In this document: positions 22,681-35,960 of the stretch, piece after piece
How the letters are laid out: every line of letters starts with the position of its first letter
How positions within the stretch are numbered: the stretch's first letter is position 1
Position numbers and translations under genes: made by a program
DNA from: Clitoria ternatea
Taxonomy: Eukaryota > Streptophyta > Magnoliopsida > Fabales > Fabaceae
DNA: 64,000 nucleotides
Reading direction: 5' to 3'
Assembly: GCA_037962975.1 (NCBI GenBank)
Contig: CM075669.1
Span: 109,136,501 to 109,200,500, forward strand
The notes under the pieces: generated by a model
Seen by the model: only the letters and a program-made list of their open reading frames with translations
What the model was told of the DNA's origin: nothing
Databases searched by the model: none

Positions 22681-24788
22681 GAATTTCGGCAGCATTTTGC
22701 ATTGGTCCCCGAGTACACAGAGATATGTGCGGTATGAAACACTGCACGCAGACATGCACCCGGAGACAATACAAAACACTATAACCGAAATTTCAAATGA
22801 ACATCAACGACACAACACAGTATGTTGGCCAGTTGTGTTGAATCTTGAATGGGAACCTAATGGGTACACACACGACTAAACCCTACATTGTTAAACTTGA
22901 GTTTACTTTTTATGTGCCCTAAAACAAGAAGCCCACCAAAATTTCGACAGTCTCCCCTATAAACTAGACATTTCCAAATTGTTTACAATGCCTTGTTACA
23001 CACAGAAGATTTTCCAGTACAGTTCAATATATATGTTATGCATTGTATTTGAAATTGAGGGAGGTAAACACCACAACCTAGTGAGCTCTGCTCTCCACTA
23101 ACAAACAACAATACACATGCACAGTTTTTACACATGTTATCAGCACACATAAACAATGCCTAATGAGCTCAGCTCTCCTCTAACAAACAACAAGCAACAT
23201 GCATACACAATCATCATAGGTTATAGAACACAAGAAAGTTAGCGTAAGGGGATTACCTGGAAAAGTGACACAACTATAGAAACGAAGTTGAAGAGACACG
23301 AACAGAGACCACACGGCATGTAGATCTTCATGGAAAACCAAAAAAGGTTGACATGTTATAAATTTTTTGTTTTGAAAAGCAAAATTCAAAGGCAACTGAT
23401 CCTGACATGGTATAAATTCATGTTATAAATTTTTAATTGAATTGAATCAGTAGTAATATTGGATTAACTTGATTTGATTATCTTATTAATTTAGGATTTA
23501 ACTAGTCAGATCGACCGGTCCAATCTAATTTTGAAAACAATAAACCCTAATTAATATATAAAAATATGCAGTAACAAGCCATAAATATAAAGACACTTTT
23601 GACCCATAAATCCCAATTCCACCCTTCAAAATAATATCTATCCTCCTTTTCCGGATCATGCACACAAAAATAATATCTATCCTCTCTCCTTTTTCTCTTC
23701 CTTTCACTTCTTCTTATTCATCCATCAATGGGTTCCATTTTCCTATTTAAATCAATAAGGAAATCAAAAGAACGTTTACCATGTTAGGGGTCCATAACTT
23801 TTCACTATACATGGTAAGATGAGTTAGTTATCCAGTTCCATTCAAATTTTCCTAGTTCGGACTTTTGACATTATCAACTAAGATAAAAATAAAACAAATC
23901 ATCATTTTATTTGGATCATGAAATTATTGTGTAAGCCTTATATTAACCTGTATTTTTTTTTTATATTTTAAATCAATTGACTTAGTTTACGCTCAATCTA
24001 ACTAAAGAAAAGTTTCAAAAGAGATAGGGAATGTTAAATGTGATTTAGTGTCAAACAAAATTACCTTTAATTATATACATGTGTAAAAAAAATCCGCAAT
24101 AATTTGGTTAAAATAACTAAAAAAAGTATGTTTTTTGTCAATATTAACATATTGATATAACTCATATATACTATTGACCAGTTGAGTTATACAACCTTAA
24201 CATGAAAAGCTGTATTTTGGTGGAAACAAAAACTTAAAAAACTTAAAAAAATTTTGGAAACAAGAGACAAGAAGATATAATGGGCATGTGTGTTTTGTCT
24301 CTGCCAATGTGATTTCAAGGGAATTTGAGATGATAAAGGTTTAGTGTTATATATGTAATGTAGAATTGGGAGTGGCAAAAAGAGAAGGGATATGCACGTG
24401 AAAGGAGACCTTTATTTTTTGTTCATGAGAATATTAACATGAAAAGGGTGGGTAGAGCCATAAGGTTCACAAACTTTCTACATCTACCAGGATGTGTCAT
24501 GATTGGCTATGGAGAAGTTAAATAATGCATTTCATAAAGTGGCAGACACCCTTCCTATAATACGAACTCTAGTGATCTCAAAGTTTGAAACATAAATGGA
24601 AGGTGCTTCATGTGTGTGACCAACACTATCTCCAACTCTTAAGATTTGTTTGGTTAATATATATCAAACAGATTTTGACCAATCAAAAACATGATCTAAT
24701 GAATGAAGAAGTATTACTACATAACGTTCAAGGAAGGAAATAATTCATGTTAATGGACTATAAAACATCTAGTTGACCATCAGGTTTC
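22681..24788. other. Interior of the CACTA-like element, no gene
   Basis: AT-rich DNA without coding signals. 23010-23210 contains two partial copies of an AACAAACAACAA..CACATGCA phrase (23100 and 23178). Two TATAAATTTTT/TGTTATAAATTTT phrases lie near 23355 and 23420. I see no transposase-like protein. Confidence 0.5.
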
Positions 24789-25007
24789 TGTTGGAGCAAC
24801 ATTTGATTTTGACTAATAGAATAAAGTATCATTGTGTACAAGTATTAGTTAGTTAGATGGAAGGTCCTAGAAACTTCCGCATTCTTTTATTAACATAATA
24901 CTGTTAGCATCACTGTATAAATAGATTAGAGACCCTTATATCATTAGAACAACAGAATACAATTTCATCTTCACTCTCTTCTTTCTTCTCTCTCTATGAT
25001 TCTCTCA
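24789..25007 (+). mobile_element. Short copia solo LTR (219 bp)
   Basis: Starts TGTTGGAGCAACA, ends ATTCTCTCA, and is flanked by GTTTC on both sides (24784-24788 and 25008-25012). A TATA box (GTATAAATAG, about 24915) is followed by a CT-rich leader, the normal arrangement for a small copia LTR. Confidence 0.9.
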
Positions 25008-26857
25008 GTTTCTATAAGATTTGACCTTATACTAATGAAATATGTGTGATCATTTTAATCAGTACATAATGATTCTTTAGAAAGGAAAAACTTAATGGCA
25101 TGGTAACAAATAGAAACATCAACAAAGTTGCCTTCAAAATCAATACACAATTACACACATCTACTCCTTCCCAACAACCCAAAACCATTTAACAGAATGC
25201 AAAGCCAAAACTCATAAACCAATATCTACCTCACTTTAAGAAGTCTTACACATGATAGGCCCCTTTTGCATAGCTAACTTACTATTACAGTCCACTCTTC
25301 TTCTTTTGAGCATTTTCCTTCCTACCCCTTCTAGTATATACTTAACAAATCTTCCCATAACAAGATGCTACAAGTGGGCCTTTAAATTCCTTGCCCCTTG
25401 GTATTTCAGCATATTTGATACAAAATTATTCATGAGCTCCACCTAATAACTTAGATTTTTGGAGGAGATTTTGACAAGATTGAAATTAAAAACTTCACAG
25501 GAATTGAGTACCTATGCATCCCAAACGGGAGATTGAAAGCCATGCAAATCCCACACAAAAATATTTGTTCAATTTTTTAGCTTTTCATCAAATAGAATAT
25601 GCAAAGTGAATTTGGTTTAAAAATATTTGCAAACAAGCCATGAACAACAACAAAAGCAAAGCAAGCAACAAAAGAACATGATAAGAATTTTCAGAACAAC
25701 ATCTTGTGAAACCCCAAATCTACATATAAACAGAGCAAAAAAAGCATGAGAAGCTTTAACACCAAGACAAATTACAGCACCCAAAGAAGAAATGAAGAAC
25801 TCTAAGCTACCCGTTCAATCAGCCATAAATAAATCAATTATACATTGCACAACATCCTGTTAGACACCGATTACATACAACAAAACGTTGATTTCTGAAG
25901 AAAATAAACATCAAATTCAAAGAACCAAAATCTGAAAACTTTCACAGTTAACTCCTTATTTTTTGTTTTCAAGGAATCAAAACTTATATTTTTTTTTCTT
26001 TTTGTTTCCACAATTTTATATACAAACTTATAGAAACAGAAAATAAAGTGGAATGCTCGTAATTGAAAAAGTAAAAAAGAAAAAAATAGTTTTTTCGAAA
26101 CTAAACAGCCCTCCCTAGGCTTTCAATGATACACAGTGCAAGATTTCAAGTTAAATCATGAATTTATTGATTAAAATGCTTGTGCATTAGTTTCGCAAAG
26201 AACAAAACCGAAACAATGGCAACTTAGTTAACTAATCATGGATTTTCTGTCTTTAGATAATAATTGATTGATTAAGATGTAAGAACAGTGGCAAATTGGT
26301 AGCAAAATAAGGGAAGGAGAGAAAGGAAACTAAACTTGGTTGGAGGAGATGGGAAATTGAATCAGAAATTGAACCTCACACTTTGCAATTGCAAATGACA
26401 AAGTGAATAGAGTTAGAGAGCAATGGAGAGCCATAAAGAGTTTCTTCCTTCAGGCAGTACCACAATGCATGTCGTCCAAGAGAGTGCAGCTTTGAAGCTT
26501 CTGGCCGTAGGGACGGAGGGAGGCAGAGGGAGAGGGAGGGAGAACTCAGACGCTCGAAAGAAGAAACGATGGAAGGAGAGAGTTTTGACGCAGACACGAT
26601 GGGAGAGAGCTTCAAAGAGAGGGAAAGAGGGAGTTTCGGAAAAGGAGGGAAAAAGGGAGACGAAGACTGAGAGAGGGAGGGAGTTTCGAAGATGGAGACA
26701 AATGGAGATAAAGTGTGATGTCCTTCGTCATTTTGTATTTATTTCTACTCGTTTAATTAATTTTTACAATAACTTTTTTTTCACATTTAACTAAATTTAA
26801 TTGGTCTTAATTCAAATTAACATTTATTTTCACTAAACAGATTCTAAATGATAATTA
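25008..26857. other. CACTA interior, includes GA-rich tract
   Basis: No supported gene. 26509-26700 is a strongly purine-rich (GGGAGA) stretch. A similar purine-rich stretch follows the right side of the block at 63323-63385, consistent with both flanks belonging to one host sequence. Small open frames over the GA tract are compositional. Confidence 0.45.
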
Positions 26858-27736
26858 TGTAACACCTCAAAACTCCAAAACCCAATTATTCACAAAAGAA
26901 ACCAAAAACCTGAAACAGGGGCCTGACGCTGTGCGCCAGCCCCATGCGTAGCTCCAGTCTGGCCCTGCACACCTCACGCTACGTGTCAGCCTCACGCGTA
27001 GCGTGGGCATAACAGTAACAAACCTGATGTTGTTACACACTTTAGGTCAACCGGCCAACTTCTAACCTACCCAATTGGCCCGTTTCAGGTTCGATTGCCA
27101 CGAAACTTCACGGGCCACACGTTTTCCCCATTTTAGAACCGTTGGCACCGTCCGCTCACCAAAATTCCAATGTATGCGCAAGTTATGTGCAAAACACCAT
27201 TTAAGTCATTTAGGTGCAAAACCCTTGCACCAAACACCCTAAATGGGTTCCAAAGGGCTCAAGGCCAATACATGAAACTTCTAAATGTCTTAGAGGACTT
27301 ATTGGCACCCACCGGGGATCCTGAAACCCACCGGATCTCAAAATCACCTATTCGGTTCCTTAAATCCACAATTATTCACTATATGCATAACTTTCTAATT
27401 CAATCAAATCATCAATTAATCTATAATCTATCATTATCTCATTATGCATTTCACACGCAACATTCATGCATCATAACAGAACCTGCCAATCGCATCCATC
27501 ATTCACACATCATTGGCTCCATGCCTCAATTTGTTATAATTTACACATCACATATAATTACTACCATCATCGTCAATCATCATGATTATCATCATCAACA
27601 ATTAAATATACAATCACACTCTATATATCATTCAAGCATACATATAACACAATACCTGCCCATATCATGCAATCATGCAGTGGCTCTGTGCCACATAACA
27701 CACAAACGCAATAAAGTACTTTCGTACTATATCCAT
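26858..27736. mobile_element. Left part of large solo-LTR-like block
   Basis: Begins TGTAACACCTC and is interrupted at 27736 by the Ogre element; it continues at 60650 and ends GGATGTTACA at 63322 (total about 3.55 kb). TG..CA ends and internal phrases like those of the LTR at 5936-9706 suggest a gypsy LTR, possibly antisense. Contains GACGC/GCGTAGCG motifs at 26921-27008. The outer flanks (AATTA against TAAAG) do not match, so the ends or history are uncertain. Confidence 0.5.
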
Positions 27737-28873
27737 TGTCGCGACCTAAATCGCGGCGGGAGGCCGACCGTAAAAAGAAAATTAAGTTTCCCGAGTTCCC
27801 TCCGGAAACTGTGGAGTCACCACTAATGTTTTTAAGGTAAAACATCAGAAAAACCTTAACATGAAGGTACTGGTCATAAATTAAGATTTTAAGTTCGGGA
27901 GTCTAATCACAGGTGGGGAAGGTATTAGCACCTCACACTGTCCGTTTTAAACGGTTACCCTAAATTGTTTAAGTTTGAATAATCCTACTACTTTATAATT
28001 TAAACCTCTTAGAGATGCCATATGGATTGGTTGTTGATTTAATGATTTTTAAAATTATAAACTTTACGATTAACAGGACTTCTCGTCCAAATTAATCGAG
28101 TTATCGTTAAAAGCATGATGATTTTATTTTTACTAATAAAAGGGATATATATTTTTTAAAAATTTGGGCCCGACAGGAATAATTGTTCCCGCTCCTACGT
28201 ATTCCCCAATCGTTAGGGGAAATCAGGGTTACGTAGTTCTTTGAGTTATTTCTAAAAAAACGCGAAGTAAGTTATATTTTTAAAAAGAGGAAGCCTTAGG
28301 TTTTAAAATGATTTTATTATATTTCAAAAGGAGAACTTAACAGTCTAGGTTAATTTGAGAATGAAAAGTTTATTTAAAGACCTAGATTAACAGGACGTCT
28401 CGTCCAAGGAATCTATAAGGATATTTTGACTTTATTATATTATAGATATTATTAAAGTATTTTATGGTTTAAATTCTTTTAGGAAATTTTACATAGATTG
28501 ACAGGACGTCTCGTCCAAAAAACCTATAAATACCCTAAATTTATTATCAAAATATATTTTTTTTATGGTCGAAATTAATTTTGGGACAACTAAAAACCTA
28601 TTTTATTTGGAAACTTAGGCCAATAGGACGTCTCATCCAAATTGATCCCTAATGTGAATATATTAATTTTGTTACCTATTGGCATCACAAAAATACTTCA
28701 TGGTCTAGAAGTTAAACATAGGTTAATGAGATATCTTGTCTAAATTAACCCTAGTATAAAGATTTTAATTTTAAGCACATACCAACATCGATCTAATTAC
28801 TTTTTTTCATTTAGTCACCAAACATTAACAGGTATCTTAGGCTACTAAATATTAGTTTATTTTAGATGAAAAC

Positions 28874-29603
28874 TGATCCGGTCTCAATACCGGTATCCGA
28901 CCTGCAATACATATTTCAACGTCTTTATCAAGACATCAACGTGAAACCGGTGTCATCGGTATACATCCGGACTGTAATTCCGTATCAGGCGTTCTCCCTA
29001 TACCGGTTGTTCAGGATAACACCATGACATCGGACAATACACACGTCACTGTGCTAAAGACAAGGATAATTGCTACAGGGATCGATCAATAATTCCCTGC
29101 ACTACGAGCCAAATTCTGCTCACGGGAATGGTCAACTTGTTCCCTAATCCTAGTCTATATTCTCTATGCTCAATATAAAATAGCCACTTGACCAAATCAT
29201 GCTAGTAAGTGCGCAATATAATAATGCTAATGGGAGTTAGTGGTTCCCCACTAACGAGTCCTCGAAAAACGAGCCAATCAGGTATATGAACTCATTTCAA
29301 TAATGAAGTGAGGGATCTTTAACTGATTCTATGCACGATTACTCTAAAAAAATACATTCCTTACTTGGAATATTATCACTGACTTGAGCGTCGAAGAATC
29401 ATTGCAGGTGACACCACCATTCGCCCACTTCAACGCGTTAGGTCGGTGTGAAGGACCTCCAGAACGTCCAGTCCGCTCTCTCCGCTCAAGGACAACGGAT
29501 ACCTACACCGGATACTCATACATCCGGTCTCCTATACGGTATTTACATACTGTTTGTGACTGACTTGAGTCCGGATCTCTAGACCCCGGTTCAGGACAGA
29601 TCA
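28874..29603 (+). repeat. 5' LTR of Tat element
   Basis: Runs from TGATCCGGTCTC to GGACAGATCA, 730 bp. Eight substitutions against 44481-45210, six of them transitions by eye. At a commonly used plant LTR rate this is a few hundred thousand years, a rough estimate. Confidence 0.95.
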
Positions 29604-29604
29604 T

Positions 29605-29622
29605 TGGCACGCCCAGTGGGAC
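29605..29622 (+). promoter_or_regulatory. Primer-binding site of Tat element
   Basis: TGGCACGCCCAGTGGGAC starts one base after the 5' LTR, the expected place for the tRNA primer. I do not assign the tRNA. Confidence 0.75.
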
Positions 29623-29669
29623 GCGATAAAGTTATTCCCATATCTATTGAAAAGAGCAAGTAATCCACA

Positions 29670-32600
29670 ATGGAAGGCGAAGCACATGATTTCGTAGAGA
29701 ATCAGCCTGAAGACAGAACTAACCCCAACGTCTTCAGGAAGCTCAACTTTGATTCTCATGGGGGCAGTTCAAAGAAGATAGTAACAGTCTCTAATCCTGA
29801 TCCTCGTGATGAGCTGATCAGCCAACTTCAGAGGGAACTCGCTGAATTGTGAAGAGAGAGAAGGCAAAGCGAGGATAAAGAATCATCCCGCACGCGAAAC
29901 ACCCCCTGTACAACAGATGGTGAAAAGTCCACCACTCTCCAATACTCAAAGATCCCTACGTTTGACGAGGAAGAACAAACTCGTGATTCTGAAGATGAGG
30001 CTTCCCGAAGGAAGAGGGAGTCAATGGCAGCACCTCCAGTGTCTTACAAGCTAAAAGTTCCTTTTTCAAGGAGACTTATGAGCATCCACATCCCCAAGCA
30101 CCTTCAAACTACTCAGCCACTTTCCATTGGAAAATACAATGGAGAAACTGATCCTACTAAGCACCTTGATGCTTACGTATTTGAAGCCATGTACTTGGGG
30201 GCTGATGAAGATGTGATGTGCCGAATGTTCCCTCGAACATTATCTGAGGAGGCCCTCGGATGGTTTAAAGGTTTACCTTCTGGATCCATAGATTCTTGGG
30301 CTGAGATGGCAGCTATTTTTGAGACTCACTTTGTCATCTCTAGAGATGTGCCCAGGACGTCTCATACCTTGGCTCAGATTAAGCAAGGTGAAAACGAAGG
30401 CTTAAAAGACTTTTTAAAGAGGTTCTACAAGGAAGCGGCCCTGGTTCCTAACCTCACGGAGTCTATTAAGCTGCATATCGTTATTGAGGCGTTGCAGCCA
30501 GGATCAGCTTTTGCTCTCTCTTTAGCGAAAAGCCCTCCTGTAACTTTTGAGGAGTTCAGGAAAAAAGCCTCCAAATACGTGAGTATAGAGATGCACTTGG
30601 AGGCCATAGCTGCAAAGAAGAAGCCATCAGCACCACCTTCCCAAGCCCAGAAGGGTAAGGAGAAAACGAGGTCAGAGCGCATGGAGAGGCCATTCACCAA
30701 TCCCAGAGTCAATAACCACTCTCCTCGACCTCGAGAAAGGCATGTTAACTCCTTCAGCCATTATGCACAACTATCTGCCAAACCATCTCAGATTTTGAGA
30801 GAGGTTGGATGGCCAGCTTTCAGGATATATGGCATCAGAAGGCCAGCTCCCATGAAAAGGCCAGGAAATCCCCGCAAATACTGCGATTTTCACGAACAGA
30901 ATGGTCATTCCACTGATGAATGCCAAGCTCTAAAGAACGCGGTTGAGACGCTAATTAGAGAAGGCAAGTTAAAACAATACCTGTTCAAAGAGAAATCTTT
31001 TGACAGAGTAGATCGGAATGAGAAAAGAGAAAGGGATCCAGATGACGGGGATGACAATAATCATAACCCGGTCAGAAAATTCTCTGCTTCGGAGAAACAG
31101 AAGGGTGTGATGACCGATGAAGTAGCGCACAAGGACGGCAATCCTCAGCAACAACGTCAAGGTCGGCGTGAAGTCATTGACATGATTGCTGGAGGATTCG
31201 CCGGAGGAGGAGCTTCAATTACAGCTCGTAAGAATCATCATAGAATGATTCTATCTGTGCAGGGGAAAGTCAAAGACAATCGCCCTTTCAGAGGTGGGAT
31301 TGAGGCTCCAACAATCTCTTTCTCCGATGAGGATTTTGTCCCGACCATTCCTGGTGGTGATGATGCTGTGGTCATCACAGCGGTGATAGCCAACAAGGAC
31401 GTCCGAAGAATCCTTGTTGACCAGGGAAGTTCCTGCGATGTTATTTTCTATAATTGCTTTGAAAGGATGGGTTTTAAAGACTCAGACTTACAACCTTATA
31501 CGCAGGAACTAACAGCTTTCAACGGAGCAAAGCAGTCGACCAAAGGGTATCTTGATACCCTTATTTCGTTTGAAGGCGAACCAGGGGCCAGGACGGTTAA
31601 GTCCCGAGTGCTAGTGATTGATGTCAAATCACCATTTAATGGCATCATAGGCCGCCCCACACTAAATGCAATGGAGGCAATTGTATCAACCCCGCATCTC
31701 CTTATCAAATTCATTGACAAGGATAATTCTGTTTCATCTATCCGGGGTGATCAAGAGATGGCTAGGTACTGTTACAACCTTAGCCTCAACATGACAAAGC
31801 TGGATGCCTCCAATAAAAAGAGGAAACTCAATGATGCTGGAGCTGCTGCTGGATCTGTAAGCCTTGTCGACCTGGACCCTAGGGCGGATTTGAACATTGA
31901 TCCGTCCAACCCATTAAAGCCCACACCAGATGGAAGTTCCAGGGACATCGTCTTGGGAGATTCTCCAGAAAAGATCACCCATATTAATGACAAGCTAGAT
32001 ACAGAGATGGAACAACGGCTACTGACGCTCCTACAAGAATTTAAAGACCTCTTTGCATGGACTGCAGCCGATATGCCTGGCATAGACCCTGCTTTCTGCT
32101 GTCATAAATTATCCGTCTATCCAGAGACGAAACCGGTAGCCCAGAAGAAAAGGAGGTTGGGCCCAGAGAAACAGAAGGCAGCTTGCCAGCAAACTGAGGA
32201 ATTGCTGAAGGCCGAATTTATCAAAGAAATCCGTTATTCCTCTTGGCTCTCGAATGTGGTGATGGTCCGTAAATCTAATGGCAAATGGAGAATGTGCATT
32301 GACTATGTGGATCTCAACCGCTGCTGTCCAAAAGATCCTTATCCTCTTCCTAATATAGATCGGATGGTAGATGATTCCTCTGGTTATCAATACCTGAGCT
32401 TCATGGATGCTTATTCGGGTTACAACCAGATTCCGATGTGCGAAGAGGATCAAGAAAAGACAGCTTTTATAAATGATCGTGGTGTCTTTTGCTATACAGT
32501 TATGCCCTTTGGCCTGAAAAATGCTGGGGCAACATATCAGCGCATGATCAACAAGGTTTTTGAAGGCATGCATACCAAACTTGTTGAAGTATACATTGAC

Positions 32601-35141
32601 GATATAATAGCAAAGACACCGGTTGGAGGTGATCATATCGAAGACCTACGCCAAGTATTCACCCGTTTGAGAGAATTTAACGTGAGGCTAAACCCGATGA
32701 AATGTACTTTCGCTGTCCCTGCTGGGAAGTTCTTAGGTTTCATGTTAACTCAACGTGGTATTGAAGCCAATCCAAGGAAATGCCAAACGATTCTAGACAT
32801 GCAAAGTCCAAAGAATCTCAGAGAAGTCCAATCCCTGAATGGCAAAGTGGCAGCTTTGGCACGATTCATGCCAAAGATGGCTCATAGATCCCTCCCTCTG
32901 TATAAGATTCTGAAAAAGTCCAAGAAATTCGAGTGGGGACAGGAACAAGAGAGAGCATTCCAAGAGCTTAAGGAGGTGTTGTCCAAACCTCCCATTCTCA
33001 CAAAGCCTGACCCCGAAGACACACTCATCCTATACTTGGCTATTTCAGATGAAGCTTTGGGCATTGCCTTGATAAAAGAAACTCCTGACGGACAGAGACC
33101 GGTCTATTTCACTAGCAAAACCTTACAAGGTGCTGAAATCCGGTATCAAAAAATTGAAAAGGCCGCCCTCGCTGTTGTTTGGGCCTCTCGACGGCTGCGT
33201 CCGTACTTTCACGCCCATCCGATCATAGTGAGAACGGATTTACCACTCCGCTCTGTTTTGATTAAGCCCGACCTCGCTGGAAGGATGATCAAATGGTCTA
33301 TCGAACTCTCTGAGTTTGATATATCCTACGAACCCCGAAGCGCCATTAAAGCTCAAGTCCTGGCTGATTTTATTGTGGAAATGACAGGGACTGATCCAGA
33401 TTCCCCTCGTGTCCATTGGACCATTTATGTTGATGGTTCATCGAACCAAAGAGGCTCTGGAGCAGGTGTCGTTCTAGAAAGTGACGACGGAATACACCTG
33501 GAAATCTCCCTTCGTTTTAATTTCAAAACATCCAACAACCAAGCTGAGTACGAAGCTTGTTTGGCCGGACTGAGAGCTGCAATTGACATCGGAGCTTCTG
33601 AGGCGACGCTCTGCAGTGATTCACAACTGGTGATTTCACAAATCTTAGGAGATTATCAGGCTCGTGAACCTCAACTCCAATTATACTTGAACTGTGTCAA
33701 CGAGTTGAGAGAGAAATTCTCGAAAATGGAATTCAAGCATGTTCCACACGAAGAGAATACTAGAGCGGATATACTCTCCAGATTAGCAAGCACCAAACGA
33801 CCAGGTAGCACAACTACGCTGGTTCAAAGCACACTAACGTCGCCCAGCATTCCTCTTTTCCCTTCTCTAAATGCCATAATGACAAACTCTCTTTATGGAG
33901 ATACATGGATGGCCCCCTACATCCGTTATCTGGCCGATGGACAGCTACCTACGGATGAGAAGGAAAAGACGAGGATAAGGAGGGAATTACCATACTTCAC
34001 TATGATCGATGGTAATCTTTACAAAAGGGCGCTCTCCGTGCCCTATTTGATTTGTCTCAAAGAGAATGAGGTGCAAGACGTAATGGAGGAAGTGCATGGA
34101 GGACAATGTGGACATCATGCCGGAGGAAGAAGCTTAATGCGAAAAATCCTCAGGGCTGGATACTGGTGGCCCACAATGAAGCAGGACTCCATTGACTTCG
34201 TTAAAAAATGCGATGCTTGCCAAAAATTCTCCAACCTTCACCACACACCGGCGGAAGAACTCTTCACATCCGCTGTTCCATGGCCCTTCTACCAATGGGG
34301 ATTGGATATTCTGGGCCCCTTTCCAACTGCTCCTGGGGGCATCAAATATCTCATTGTAGGGGTCGACTATTTCACTAAGTGGATAGAAGCAGAGCCGGTG
34401 GTACATATTACTTCAGCCCGAACTCGTCGTTTCATGTATGAAAACATTATAACACGGTTCGGGGTCCCAGCACGGATTGTCACAGATAATGGCACCCAAT
34501 TCACGGATAGAAAATTCACAGATTTACTTGAAGGGTTAGGAATAACCCAGATATTCTCATCCGTTGAACATCCCCAAACTAACGGCCAAGCTGAAGTGGC
34601 CAACAGGGAAGTGCTGAAAGGACTAAAGAAACGCCTTGGTGAAGCCAAGGGCGGATGGACAGACCAGCTATGCCACGTCCTGTGGGCATACAGGACAACG
34701 CCTCATTCATCTACTAACGAATCCCCATATCGCCTGACATACGGGGTAGAGGCAATGATACCCGTGGAACTGCAGATTGCTTCCACAAGGGTCAAATACT
34801 TCTCTGAAGCGTCTAATAATGCTAATTTGGCGTCAGAAATGGATGTCATACAAGAACTCAGAGAAGATGCATTTGTCAGGGACCAAGCTATCAAAGCCAA
34901 AGTTGCTCTCCGATACAACAAGCGAGTTCAATCAAGGACTTTCAACGTCGGAGATTTGGTTTTGAGAAAAGCAAGTATAGGGAACAAATTTGCTCATCAA
35001 GGCAAACTAGCCCCAAACTGGGAAGGCCCATACAGGGTATCCGAGGTTACTGGCAAAGGCTCTTACCGCCTTGAGAACCTTGATGGCACTCCAATCCGAA
35101 ATAAGTGGAACACCCAAAACTTACGCATCTACTATAGCTAG
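29670..35141 (+). CDS. Gag-pol polyprotein of Tat element (one TGA in gag leader)
   Basis: Starts MEGEAHDFVENQPEDR at 29670. A single in-frame TGA at 29850-29852 breaks the leader, after which the same frame is open for 1705 codons from 30024. Residue numbers from 30024: retrotransposon gag domain about 35-170; a C..H..H..C knuckle-like CDFHEQNGHSTDEC about 287-300; aspartic protease VDQGSS about 464 (Gln where most have Thr); RT with YIDD at 857-860; RNase H about 1010-1110; a second archaeal-type RNase H with YVDGSSNQRGSGAG from about 1132, a Tat-clade hallmark; integrase HHCC zinc site near 1358, catalytic Asp1428, Asp1488 and Glu1524 (DD35E); and a C-terminal NWEGPYRV..YYS. All catalytic residues look present. 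The TGA is probably a CGA-to-TGA change. Without readthrough, translation would have to start downstream at 30024. Confidence 0.93.
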
Positions 35142-35330
35142 CTGTTGGAACAATACACATTCTCCTATCCTCATTTTTGATTGAATACTGGAGAAATTAT
35201 TTTCCCAGCTACGCTTTCATTGTAATTCTTATTTTTGATTTAATAAGAATCTCTCACAACAACTTAACTATTTCGAGTTTTTCTTATGCTGTGATTTTCA
35301 GTTTATCCGGCGTACAAAAACGTATTCAGG
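35142..35330. other. Spacer after pol
   Basis: Short non-coding stretch with a TATTTTTGATTTAATAAGAA phrase; no gene. Confidence 0.5.
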
Positions 35331-35960
35331 ACGGATGATCTCAACTACTTATTCTGTGGTTGACGATGCAACTCCTCGAATATGTGCGGCGCACAAGAGC
35401 ATACTCAGGACGGATGATCACAATTACCCATTCTGTAATTGATGATGTAACTCCTCGAGTGTGTCTAAGTAACTGAAGGCCCGGATTGTAGGATTAAACC
35501 GAACTCTGGGTACGGTTAGTAAGTTTGGCTGAACACCGGTGAAGACCTGGGCTGTAGGATTAAACCGAACCTCAGGAAATGGGTTGTAGGATTGAACCAA
35601 ACCCCATTCTAAAAGCGGTAAAAGGGTATAACCCAACACCGTATTGAAGGCTTGGGCGCAGTAAGCTGGTTCTTCTTCAAGACCACGCTGAACCCCAAGT
35701 AACGGGCGCAATAGGTTCAGGACTAGCCCTGATCCGAACCCCGTGTTGAAGGCTCGGATTGTAGGATTAAACCAAACTTTGAGTACGACTAGTAGGATTG
35801 ACCGAACGTCGGTGAAGAATTGTCATTGGGTAAAACCAAAAAACCCATTGAAGAACGGTTAGTAGGATTAAACCGAACACCAAATACGATATGGATTGTA
35901 GGACCAAACCGAACTCCAAACGCAACAAGTAAGTTATACTGAACTCCAAATTAATACTCT
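35331..35960. repeat. Degenerate repeats behind pol in Tat element
   Basis: Two kinds. Two copies of GGACGGATGATC..GATGATGCAACTCCT-type units lie at 35331 and 35411, the same family as the array at 40069-40745. After them come at least six copies of GTAGGATTAAACCGAAC-like phrases between 35485 and 35925, with variable spacers such as AAGGC(C/T)(C/T)GG. No protein character on either strand; the short frames there are shadows. Confidence 0.75.

Noticed and set aside
22697..22879. 60-codon frame in the CACTA left arm
   Set aside because: Too short and without similarity to CACTA transposase proteins.
26423..26794. 123-codon Arg/Glu/Gly-rich frame
   Set aside because: A product of the purine-rich tract; no protein family resemblance.
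27170..27826. 218-codon plus-strand frame
   Set aside because: It crosses the junction between the solo-LTR block and the Ogre LTR at 27737, so it cannot be a native gene.
32109..32636. 175-codon antisense frame under RT
   Set aside because: A shadow of the conserved gag-pol frame, with no independent signal.
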